The notes under the pieces are model-generated. The model was not told the DNA's origin and did no database searches. It worked only from the letters and a program-made list of their open reading frames with translations. The translations under genes were made by a program, and so were the position numbers. A DNA stretch of 64,000 nt, taken from positions 282,711 through 346,710 of the forward strand of contig JABLWZ010000001.1 in the NCBI GenBank assembly GCA_013178275.1, in the 5' to 3' direction. Origin of the DNA: Bacillota bacterium (GTDB lineage Bacteria; Bacillota; Ch66; Ch109). Shown piece after piece: positions 24,939 through 32,412 of this stretch. Every line of letters begins with the position of its first letter. Positions within the stretch are counted from its first letter, which is position 1.

Positions 24939-25652
24939 TTACTGATAAAGGCCGGTGTTGACTAAATAAGTTATACCACCACTACCCGCTATCTCAACTT
25001 TTAGCTCCAAAACCCCGGTTAGATCTACATCAAAATCAACCGGATGGACTCCGGCAGTCATGTTAGGAGACTCGTAAATCAGCCGGCCATCGCCATATAC
25101 CCTCAATCTGGATTCATCCGAAGTAGAACGTGTATCATAATCAAGGACAAACTTTCCTTTCATCCGGCTGTACCGGCCGTTGATAAGATAGGATTGCCAA
25201 CATTCAGCATAACTAGATAAAGCTCCATATTTGCTAATGCCATAGCTGTATTCATTGCCCAAATTATCCTTAACATTGTTTTCAAACTGGAATTTATAAT
25301 CGCCACTATTAAAATAATCCAAATCCTTCAGCAGCACCGCCGGTTCGCTGGAATCGTGCTTACCCAAATACACGCTTCTGGTTTTACCGTCCCAAAAAAC
25401 CGGTTTGTTCATCGCTTCGGACACCGCGCGCAGCGGAAGATAGGTGGTCCCGTTGTAGATAAAGGCTTCCAGGGGTCTGCCGCTGGAATCCACCGGGTTT
25501 AGCTTGACGTCATCCACGTAGATATTGACCCCGGTCGCCACGGTGATCTGCTTTTGGACCATATCGGCCACCGCCGGTGCAACCGTGGCGCTAAATATGG
25601 CCATAGCCACCATCCCCGCGATGAAATACATGATCTTCTGTTTTTTCAACAT
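24939..25652 (-). CDS. Secreted protein with copper-amine-oxidase-N and NPCBM-like domains
   Basis: About 237 residues from ATG 25652 (AGGAGGG upstream). A signal peptide (FIAGMVAMAIFSATVAPAVAD) is followed at about 35-90 by a copper-amine-oxidase N-terminal-like module (IYVDDVKLNPVD...YNGTTYLPLRAVSEAMNKPVFWD). From 105 to the end is an NPCBM-like beta-sandwich (LRVYGDGRLIYESPNMTAG...VDLTGVLELKVEI). These modules typically bind cell-wall or carbohydrate ligands; no catalytic residues are apparent. A likely surface or wall-associated protein of the island. Confidence 0.78.
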   Translation of the reverse strand: MLKKQKIMYFIAGMVAMAIFSATVAPAVADMVQKQITVATGVNIYVDDVKLNPVDSSGRPLEAFIYNGTTYLPLRAVSEAMNKPVFWDGKTRSVYLGKHDSSEPAVLLKDLDYFNSGDYKFQFENNVKDNLGNEYSYGISKYGALSSYAECWQSYLINGRYSRMKGKFVLDYDTRSTSDESRLRVYGDGRLIYESPNMTAGVHPVDFDVDLTGVLELKVEIAGSGGITYLVNTGLYQ

Positions 25653-25694
25653 CCCTTTCCCTCCTCGTATGTATTGTCTAATCTCTTTCACCAA

Positions 25695-25880
25695 GACACG
25701 AAAGTAAAATCAGTTCCAGTGCATTCTCCTTTCCGCCCCTGCGGGGCTTCATTCTATCCTGCCCGGCGGCAGGTTTCGGGTGCCGGTACGGACCGCAACT
25801 TTTTGCCGCCTGGTAATTACCAAACCAGAAGAACCGTCTCCGAGGTTTGTTCCAGACTGCAAAATTAAACTGAATATTTT
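25695..25880. other. Intergenic region with several small hairpins
   Basis: No gene. Contains GCCCC-TGC-GGGGC, CCTGCC-CGGC-GGCAGG and a perfect 12-bp palindrome TGGTAATTACCA (about 25809-25820). Possibly a terminator for the TPR gene at 25881, but no clear T-run. Confidence 0.35.
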
Positions 25881-27002
25881 TTAGTTGTCAATTTGTAAAA
25901 AATGACCATTTTCCATTTTATAAGTTGATTTATTAGTGATAGATGATGTTTTAACATATTCCGGAGGCCCCGATCCTCCTGTTTGAGAATAATACTCTTT
26001 TGTTTCCTCATCAATTATTTCCAAAATTCCATCGTTATCGATATCCTGAAAATCAATATCATGTTTTTTGCATTCCTTTTTCCCTTCTTCATAATTTTCG
26101 AATCCTTCATTCGAATAAAGAACCGATTGAGTGCCAGGACTAAAAGATAAAAGCTCTCCCCGCGTTCCTATACGGCCCGTCCCTCCACCTGTTTGCGTAA
26201 CCCAAACCTCCTGTTTGCCGTCTTTTTCTATATCAACCACTATAAATGAAACACTATCCACATCGGCTATTTTTCTATCCAGCACCCAATCAGATTCGTA
26301 TCTTAACAGCCATATTTCAGACCATCTTGAAGCATGAGACTGGTTTCTATCGTAAATAGAAACTATTGCCTCGACAGAATCAGTTTTGGTGAAACAGCCT
26401 TTCTGCCATTTAATATCATCTAAGTTATATTTAAGCTCCTCTTCATTTAACGTTTTTCTAAATAAATCTCTTATGACAGCTTCATTTATGGGACTAGATA
26501 TATTGGCGATTTCCTTCGCCGGCTCTCCTGATACGCCCGGCGTCGGTTCGGGGATGGCATTCGCTGCCTTCTCTTCGAACAGGTCCGCATATTCCTGCTT
26601 CAGATACGCCAGGGTTTTTTTATCCGTAATCGTTGCAAGATACACTCTGGCCCCGTTCTCGTCGCCCTGCTGCAGGTATATCTCGACCATCGCCTCGTGC
26701 AGCAGTTCCGGGTTGTCCAGTCCCATCGCGAGAGCGCCGTTCACTGTCGCAATAGCCTTGTCATACTGGCCGTTATGCGCGTAGGCCAGGCTCAACCCGG
26801 CATAAGCTTCGGTCTTTCGCGGATCGATCTCGATAACCTTCTGGAAGGCTAAAATGGCTTCTTCATATTTCCCTTCGTCCAACAGCTTATAGGCCAGCTT
26901 TAGCTGTCGTTCGGCAGAGTCCAGGCCGCCGGTGGCCAGGGCAATCCCGGCGATCGTCAAAATCAGGGCTACTGTTATAACCGAGATCACTCGTTTATTC
27001 AT
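25881..27002 (-). CDS. Membrane-anchored TPR protein with VCBS/FG-GAP-like C-terminus
   Basis: About 373 residues from ATG 27002 (GGGAGGAT upstream). An N-terminal membrane or signal segment (VITVALILTIAGIALAT) and TPR units (AERQLKLAYKLLDEGKYEEA..., AYAGLSLAYAHNGQYDKA) make up about residues 1-165. After a Pro-rich hinge (IPEPTPGVSGEPA) comes a module unlike its neighbours, ending in DIDFQDIDNDGILEIID, an Asp-rich FG-GAP/VCBS-like calcium-loop motif. The first 165 residues are nearly identical to those of the two genes upstream, even at DNA level, while the C-terminal parts differ. Role unknown; probably protein-protein contacts outside the membrane. Confidence 0.78.
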   Translation of the reverse strand: MNKRVISVITVALILTIAGIALATGGLDSAERQLKLAYKLLDEGKYEEAILAFQKVIEIDPRKTEAYAGLSLAYAHNGQYDKAIATVNGALAMGLDNPELLHEAMVEIYLQQGDENGARVYLATITDKKTLAYLKQEYADLFEEKAANAIPEPTPGVSGEPAKEIANISSPINEAVIRDLFRKTLNEEELKYNLDDIKWQKGCFTKTDSVEAIVSIYDRNQSHASRWSEIWLLRYESDWVLDRKIADVDSVSFIVVDIEKDGKQEVWVTQTGGGTGRIGTRGELLSFSPGTQSVLYSNEGFENYEEGKKECKKHDIDFQDIDNDGILEIIDEETKEYYSQTGGSGPPEYVKTSSITNKSTYKMENGHFLQIDN

Positions 27003-27053
27003 GTAATATCCTCCCAACATTTTTTCTACTCTACGGTCAAATTCTAAGCAAGT

Positions 27054-28118
27054 TCAAGGAGCAATACGGATTTCACTTACCACATCTCTAACAAATGCGA
27101 TGGTGGCTGAATGGTACGTATGATTATACTCTTGAACATAGATCAGGCAATCCAAGTATTTTTTGCCGGCCTTATCAGTATTCAGCATAACCGCACTTGG
27201 GAATTGTTGGCCTTTTACCTCTGCCATGCCTGAACTTATCATTTTCGATGTAGCCGCGTCAGAATACGATGGAGGGTCAAATTTCACTTCGACAGTGCTC
27301 GGGAATTTCTTCAGAACTTCTTGAAAACTATCACCAACCCTGATATTCCTTGGGCCGTATACACTTTTATCTGTAATTGTATAAAACCTGTAACCAATAT
27401 CCGATGCATATACCCCGTGAAATTCTTCTTGAAAACCGTTGTAATATTTTGTTTCAGAAAATTCACCCGAACGATTTCCCGTAAAGGTTCCGTCAAAATT
27501 AACTGATTCAGTCTTAAGCGGATCACCAAAACCGCTGGAAACATGGATTCCGTTTATGGTATATTCCGCATATGACAGTTGTTTTTCACTATTGAAATTT
27601 AAAATTTTAGACCCTTCTGTATTACTGTCCGCCGGTTCTTCTGATACGCCTGGCGTAGGTTCGGGGACGGCACCCGCTGCCTTCTCTTCGAACAGGTCCG
27701 CGTATTCCTGCTTCAGATACGCCAGGATTTTTTCATCTATGATCGATGCAAGATACGCTCTGGCTCCTGCTTCATTGTTTTGAATCAGGTAGATATCCAC
27801 CATAGCGCCATGCAGCAATTCTATTTCATCCAAGTTCATGACCAAGGCTAATTTAATGATGTCTGTAGCTTTATCAACCTGACCGGTATTGGCGTAGGCC
27901 AAACTCAGCCCGGCATAAGCTTCGGTCTTTCGCGGATCGATCTCGATAACCTTCTGGAAGGCCAAGATGGCTTCTTCATATTTCCCTTCATCCATAAGTT
28001 TGCAGGCCAGCTTTAACTGCCGCTCGGCAAGATTAAGCGTCCCGCTGGCGGCCAGGACAATCCCGGCAGCCGCCAGCACCAAGACCGCGGCGATAATAAA
28101 AATCATCCGTCTATTCAT
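27054..28118 (-). CDS. Membrane-anchored TPR protein with unique C-terminal domain
   Basis: 354 residues: a signal or anchor (IFIIAAVLVLAAAGIVLAASG), the shared TPR module to about 165, a hinge PEPTPGVSEEPAD, then about 180 residues without recognised homology. The latter is beta-rich and Tyr-rich (EYTINGIHVSSGFGDPL, YYNGFQEEFHGVYASDIGY, IRVGDSFQEVLKKFP). The last part resembles small wall-protein modules that track a GD-x-F-x-x-V motif. A broken copy of a piece of this domain lies at 24809. ATG 28118 has a GGGAGAGGG site. Confidence 0.72.
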   Translation of the reverse strand: MNRRMIFIIAAVLVLAAAGIVLAASGTLNLAERQLKLACKLMDEGKYEEAILAFQKVIEIDPRKTEAYAGLSLAYANTGQVDKATDIIKLALVMNLDEIELLHGAMVDIYLIQNNEAGARAYLASIIDEKILAYLKQEYADLFEEKAAGAVPEPTPGVSEEPADSNTEGSKILNFNSEKQLSYAEYTINGIHVSSGFGDPLKTESVNFDGTFTGNRSGEFSETKYYNGFQEEFHGVYASDIGYRFYTITDKSVYGPRNIRVGDSFQEVLKKFPSTVEVKFDPPSYSDAATSKMISSGMAEVKGQQFPSAVMLNTDKAGKKYLDCLIYVQEYNHTYHSATIAFVRDVVSEIRIAP

Positions 28119-28167
28119 ATTACCCTCTCCCGATTTTTATATTTCGCAGTGTAATACGCCATTAGTT

Positions 28168-29544
28168 TTATCTGGCAAGATCCTCAATTCGCTTTCTGTC
28201 ATCTTGACGTAAATTGGGCAGGTTTAAAGCCGGGGTATAATCGCTGATTGGATTCTCCGATAAATCTAGGTCCTCTAAATTGGTTAAATTTGATAAAACA
28301 CTTATGTCACTGATTTGATTTACCGATAAATAAAGTTTCTTTAAATTGGTTAAATCTTTTAACGTCCCGATGTCGCTGATTTGCCGATTGCTTCCTAAAT
28401 CAAGTGTCTCTAAATTGGTTAAATTTTTTAACACGCTGATATCGCTGATTTGATTGTAATTTAAGAAAAGCCGTGTTAGATTTCTTAAGTTTGATAACGT
28501 GTTAATATCACTTATTCGGTTGTGACTTAAACCAAGCTGATTCAAATTTCTTAAGTTTGATAAAGCACTGATGTCGCTGATTTGATTATCCGATAAATAA
28601 AGGCGCTCTAAATTGATTAAATCTTTTAACGCGCTGATGTCGCTGATTTGATTATCCTCTAAACTAATGCCTTGTAAATTGGTTAAATCTTTTAACGCGC
28701 TGATATCGTTGATTTGGTTATTATATAAATTAAGTCCCCGTAAATTGGTTGAATTCTTTAATGCACTTATGTCATTGATTCTGTTAAAATTTAAACCTAA
28801 ATTTTTTAAGTTCGGGAACCATATCAGATCATCTGCGCTTTTTATCCCTCCATAAGGTATCGGATTGCCATCAAACCATATATCACTTAATCCGTAATCA
28901 TTTTTATCATATACGATTGATGCTTCTCCCCGATATATCACAGGCCCATCAATCCTAATTTTATCAATTTCTGCCAACTCATCGCTCCAAATATCTCCAT
29001 TGGGCTTATCGAGCATGACCCTGATCGCCTTTTCAAAACAGGGGTCCTTGAATTTAACGACCTGGTTTTCCCGCTGGCTTACCGCAGCTTCATTTTCTCT
29101 CTGGCCTGACATACTCTCAAATAATTCCGGAAACTTCTTCTTCAAATAGTCCAGTATTTTTTGGTCGGTTATCGTGCGGATGTAGCGCCTGGCCCCGCTC
29201 TCGTCGCCCTTTTTCAGGTATATCTCGACCATCGCCTCGTGCAGGAGTTCCGGGTCGTCCAGGCCCATCGCGAGAGCGCCGTTCACGGTCGCAAAGGCCT
29301 TGTCGTACTGGCCGTTATGCGCGTAGGCTAGGCCCAACCCGGCATAGGCTTCGGTATTTCGCGGCTCGATCTCGATCACATTTTGGAAGGCCAGGATGGC
29401 CTCTTCGTACTTACCTTCGTTCAATAGCTTATAAGCCAGCTTTAGCTGCCGCTCGGCAGGGTCCAGGCTACCGGTGGCCAGGGAAACCCCGGCGGCCGCC
29501 AAAACCAGTACCACTGCCACGGTCAGGACCATCCGTCTGTTCAT
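28168..29544 (-). CDS. Membrane-anchored TPR protein with leucine-rich repeats
   Basis: 458 residues. The shared anchor plus TPR module covers about 1-150. A linker (VVKFKDPCFEKAIRVMLDKP) typical of the cap preceding bacterial LRRs follows. Then come about nine 22-residue SDS22/internalin-type repeats of the form L..L.L..NQISDISALKDLTN, from residue 245 to 440. LRR arrays of this type bind proteins. One repeat carries an extra residue (LGSNRQISD). Member of the TPR series with exchanged C-termini; the order 28168-27054-25881 suggests one operon. Confidence 0.85.
   Translation of the reverse strand: MNRRMVLTVAVVLVLAAAGVSLATGSLDPAERQLKLAYKLLNEGKYEEAILAFQNVIEIEPRNTEAYAGLGLAYAHNGQYDKAFATVNGALAMGLDDPELLHEAMVEIYLKKGDESGARRYIRTITDQKILDYLKKKFPELFESMSGQRENEAAVSQRENQVVKFKDPCFEKAIRVMLDKPNGDIWSDELAEIDKIRIDGPVIYRGEASIVYDKNDYGLSDIWFDGNPIPYGGIKSADDLIWFPNLKNLGLNFNRINDISALKNSTNLRGLNLYNNQINDISALKDLTNLQGISLEDNQISDISALKDLINLERLYLSDNQISDISALSNLRNLNQLGLSHNRISDINTLSNLRNLTRLFLNYNQISDISVLKNLTNLETLDLGSNRQISDIGTLKDLTNLKKLYLSVNQISDISVLSNLTNLEDLDLSENPISDYTPALNLPNLRQDDRKRIEDLAR
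28236..28807 (-). repeat. Tandem 66-bp repeats encoding the LRR array
   Basis: Units of 66 bp with a conserved core (gctgatttgatta...taaattggttaaat on the plus strand) correspond to the 22-residue leucine-rich repeats. High DNA identity between units makes slippage or recombination likely. Confidence 0.75.
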
Positions 29545-29638
29545 GCCGTAACCCCCTAATATTTATAATCCTCAGGTCCGTTTCTATAATGAATCCACTC
29601 GCCGGCCGCTTTGAGATGGAGCGGATGATTATCACGGG

Positions 29639-29783
29639 GGCTCCCCCTCTGTAAGGTTTTGCTGGCTGGTCGCTCGGAGAATCCTACAGATGGCCGAGGG
29701 ACTCCCAGGCTTTACGCCCTGAAATTCAGGTTTTTCAAGGTTTCCAGAGGTGTTTTTAGCGGTTGACTTTTTCTGGGGGAACT
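29639..29783 (+). mobile_element. MITE-like element, copy A
   Basis: About 145 bp bounded by GGCTCCCCC and GGGGGAACT (imperfect terminal inverted repeats), very similar along its length to the reverse complement of 31809-31950. No ORF. The two copies flank the zinc-ribbon gene pair in opposite orientation. Could also act as a bidirectional terminator. Nothing else is seen in 29545-29834. Confidence 0.55.
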
Positions 29784-29834
29784 AAGCCAAATAAACAGTT
29801 TCTTATAATACCTCAGCCCACACCATGTTTAAAA

Positions 29835-30977
29835 CTATTCCGCCCTGACAATCAGCCAGCGGCCGTCGCTCTGCTGTTCGATTTCTGCCGTGAAGGATCT
29901 TTGAACAGTATCGTCACTGGTAAAGACCGGCTCCTCCCCCAGTTTTTTGGTTTCTTCCCTGCCGGCCCAAGTGTACCTGGCTTTTACTTTTTTTACGTCA
30001 CCATTTAAAATGATTTCGCCAAAACTGACATTTTTGACTTCCATTAATGAGTAGACACCGCCCTGGGAATTATAGTCCAAGCCTCTTTTGACATTGTTCC
30101 AGCCGCTGCTGTCGGGCTTCAGATACTGCGCGACCGGCTTGATGTCCGTATTTTTCACCGCCTCCTGAAGCCCGTTTAAGTACCCCTTGACCAGCTCCTG
30201 GGCCGAGCTTTTTACGCTGTCGCTCACCACCGGAGTGGTGTGCCTCACGGCGTCTCCCGACTTGGCTTCTTTTTCCACCGGGCTGATGTTCGGATGGGTG
30301 AAGCTTATTTTCAGGGGGCAGCCGTCAAACGTGTCCAGCCGGGCGGCTCCACTGGCGACCGTAACTGGTACGCCGTTTACGGTCACGCTGACGTCCTTCA
30401 GGGTTTGAATCGTGGTGACCTTTAAAAAAACGGACGGGTCAATCTTCCAGTCCGGTTTATTCCTGGTGCCCCTGTTGACCAGGACCAGCTTCAACTTCCC
30501 GCGTTCCCCTCCCAGACCGAACACGGTGTTGAAGGTCTGGGTGGTGTAGTCGTCGGGGTCGAGGCTGCTGATGTCAAGCCGGTATTCGGTTATCGCCTTA
30601 AACTTCTCCCTGCTGGCCAGTCCGAAGTTTTCCTCGTTCAGAAGCGGCCGGCCGATAAACTCGGTATCGTCAAGGTATTTAAACGCTTTGTCATAATCCC
30701 CGGATTTAAGGGCCTTGATAAAATCCCCCGCGACATCTTCCGGGGCGGCAGGTTTAAAGATAAAGCTGACCAGCAGAACTGCACAGACAACCGCCGCGAT
30801 GACTCCAGCGGCTATTTTGACGTTCCGGCTTATGTGCAGGCTTATATTGGGCAGCGCGGGGGCTGTCGGTAAATTTGTCCCCGGTTCTTCTGTGAAGTTA
30901 TGGCCGCACTTTGGGCAAAAATTTGCCGACTCTTTGATGGTATCTGCCTGACAGTTAGGGCACCTCAACGTTTTCAC
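29835..30977 (-). CDS. Zinc-ribbon, membrane-anchored TcaA-like protein
   Basis: 380 residues, same layout as the protein at 22894: zinc ribbon LRCPNCQADTIKESANFCPKCG, linker, one transmembrane helix (about 53-72, VKIAAGVIAAVVCAVLLVSFIF), then FIKALKSGDYDKAFKYLDDTEFIG and beta-rich repeats. Ends in a segment EIEQQSDGRWLIVRAE, resembling the tail of its paralogue (DNNRWLITESN). It follows the zinc-ribbon/Yip1 gene by 7 bp and lies between two MITE-like elements, so the pair may be a mobile or inserted unit. Confidence 0.72.
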   Translation of the reverse strand: MKTLRCPNCQADTIKESANFCPKCGHNFTEEPGTNLPTAPALPNISLHISRNVKIAAGVIAAVVCAVLLVSFIFKPAAPEDVAGDFIKALKSGDYDKAFKYLDDTEFIGRPLLNEENFGLASREKFKAITEYRLDISSLDPDDYTTQTFNTVFGLGGERGKLKLVLVNRGTRNKPDWKIDPSVFLKVTTIQTLKDVSVTVNGVPVTVASGAARLDTFDGCPLKISFTHPNISPVEKEAKSGDAVRHTTPVVSDSVKSSAQELVKGYLNGLQEAVKNTDIKPVAQYLKPDSSGWNNVKRGLDYNSQGGVYSLMEVKNVSFGEIILNGDVKKVKARYTWAGREETKKLGEEPVFTSDDTVQRSFTAEIEQQSDGRWLIVRAE

Positions 30978-30984
30978 CCCTTTT

Positions 30985-31716
30985 TTAACTGAACAAACTT
31001 AAAACAATATACTGCACGATAAACATTACGGCGTAAATCAAGGGAACAGAGAAGGCCGCCCGGTTTTCCGAGATATCCATGGATTCCATGACCCCCGCAT
31101 AGACACAGAGCATAGAGAGAATAGATCCCATCCATATGAATACTATACCCAGTTTCCAGGTGATCAGGGTCGCGACGATAGCCAGGGCAAAACCGCACAC
31201 CATGGGGACGGACGACGCCACCACCGCATTCCAGGCCGACAGACTGCTGCCCCGGCCGCCGAAAAGGTAGCGCCCTACGAGTGCCGTACCGGCAAACATT
31301 CCACCGAAAGCGGTCGTGGACATCAGACAAGTAGAGAGAAAAATCCGGCCGTACGGGATATCTATCCGGGACCGGGAACTATACGGTAAAAATTCGCGGA
31401 CAATATCCGCCGCGCTGCCGACCAGCACTTTCGCCGCCCACATTGCCAGCAGGCCCTGTATCAGCACCAGGGTCAGCGCGGTTATGAAAGAAACTTCAAA
31501 ATAGGGATTCCGGGCGACAGCCCGGGTAGATGCTATCGGGGCTAATATCACACCCAGGACCAGGTCCTTCATCTCCCCGAAATAGGCCTGCACTTTACTG
31601 ACGGAGGGATTGGCCTGCCCTGACGGCCCCCCCGCCGTTGGATTTGTCGTCCCGCAGTTCGTACAAAACCGGTCGCTCTCATCCATCTCCTGCCCGCATT
31701 TAATGCAAAAAGCCAT
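30985..31716 (-). CDS. Zinc-ribbon membrane protein, Yip1-like
   Basis: 243 residues. A double zinc knuckle at the N-terminus (FCIKCGQEMDESDRFCTNCG) is followed by a short linker and five hydrophobic helices (FITALTLVLIQGLLAMWAAKV ... VPLIYAVMFIVQYIVLSLF), an arrangement seen in bacterial Yip1/DUF1282-type proteins. First gene of a two-gene unit with the TcaA-like protein. No catalytic motif; function unknown. Confidence 0.75.
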   Translation of the reverse strand: MAFCIKCGQEMDESDRFCTNCGTTNPTAGGPSGQANPSVSKVQAYFGEMKDLVLGVILAPIASTRAVARNPYFEVSFITALTLVLIQGLLAMWAAKVLVGSAADIVREFLPYSSRSRIDIPYGRIFLSTCLMSTTAFGGMFAGTALVGRYLFGGRGSSLSAWNAVVASSVPMVCGFALAIVATLITWKLGIVFIWMGSILSMLCVYAGVMESMDISENRAAFSVPLIYAVMFIVQYIVLSLFS

Positions 31717-31808
31717 TGACCAGACACCTCATTTCATGCTTTGTCTCTCAAGTATTTAGCTTTTTTAAACGTTTTCGCTGGTTACACCGGATAAGCTTCC
31801 AGCCAATC

Positions 31809-31950
31809 AGTTCCCCGAAAAAGTCAACTGCCAAGAACACCTCTGGGGACCTTGAAGAACCTGTATTTCAGAGTATGAGGCCGGGGAGTTCCCGCCCTTT
31901 GTAGAATTCCGCAGGCGACCGATCAGACAAAGCCTTACAAAGGGGGAACT
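31809..31950 (-). mobile_element. MITE-like element, copy B
   Basis: 142 bp bounded by AGTTCCCC (31809) and GGGGGAACT (31950), terminal inverted repeats of 8-9 bp. Inverted relative to copy A at 29639. The minus strand contains TTCAAGGTCCCCAGAGGTG, shared with small differences by copy A. No coding capacity. Confidence 0.6.
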
Positions 31951-31967
31951 CCCGTGATAACTATTCA

Positions 31968-32102
31968 CTACACACCTCCTTTCCGCCCGGTGGTCAGCAG
32001 ACCTTTGCCACGAAGCAGCCACCTGAGCCCAGTATAGACAGACTTGGTAAGACCCTTAAACAATCCCTGGATAAAAGGAATCCCCGATGTTTTCCCCGAC
32101 AT
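31968..32102 (-). CDS. Possible small basic protein (44 residues)
   Basis: ATG at 32102 to TAG: MSGKTSGIPFIQGLFKGL followed by a basic, amphipathic stretch (GLRWLLRGKGLLTTGRKGG). It carries ten Lys/Arg and no acidic residue. There is no clear ribosome-binding site. It abuts the MITE-like element and could be a true small peptide, or a relic of a longer gene cut by the element. Confidence 0.25.
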   Translation of the reverse strand: MSGKTSGIPFIQGLFKGLTKSVYTGLRWLLRGKGLLTTGRKGGV

Positions 32103-32120
32103 TATCAAAGAAACACTCCA

Positions 32121-32333
32121 TTATTTTTTGGCCCAATTATTGATCGGGAAAGGAGCGTAATACTTTGTGGCGCATTTGGCACACCAGGTCGTATCATAAT
32201 CAAAGGCGTCATAATATGCTGTGCCGGAAAAGGTTTTCCCGCACTTGTCACATACATGGGCAGCGGCACACCCGACACAAACCATGGCCGCTATGGATAT
32301 CAGTAAAAGGATTATTATAGCCTTCCTTTTCAA
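32121..32333 (-). CDS. Small cysteine-rich lipoprotein
   Basis: About 70 residues from TTG 32333, which has GGGGAGAG upstream (an in-frame ATG at 32351 has no such site). A hydrophobic signal (IIILLLISIAAMVCVGC) ends in a lipobox-like VGC. The mature part has two C-x2-C pairs (VCDKCGKTF, WCAKC) that could bind zinc or iron, with aromatic residues between. No family recognised. It lies in series with the secreted M23-like gene. Confidence 0.6.
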   Translation of the reverse strand: MKRKAIIILLLISIAAMVCVGCAAAHVCDKCGKTFSGTAYYDAFDYDTTWCAKCATKYYAPFPINNWAKK

Positions 32334-32412
32334 GCCTCTCTCCCCTTTCATTTATTGAGTCACGGACTCTTTATAAAACCCTGCCGGGTAGATCGATACG
32401 TGATCTACGGGT

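Noticed and set aside
28236..28807. Regular repeats resembling a CRISPR array
   Set aside because: Unit of 66 bp stays in frame and encodes leucine-rich repeats; there are no unique spacers.
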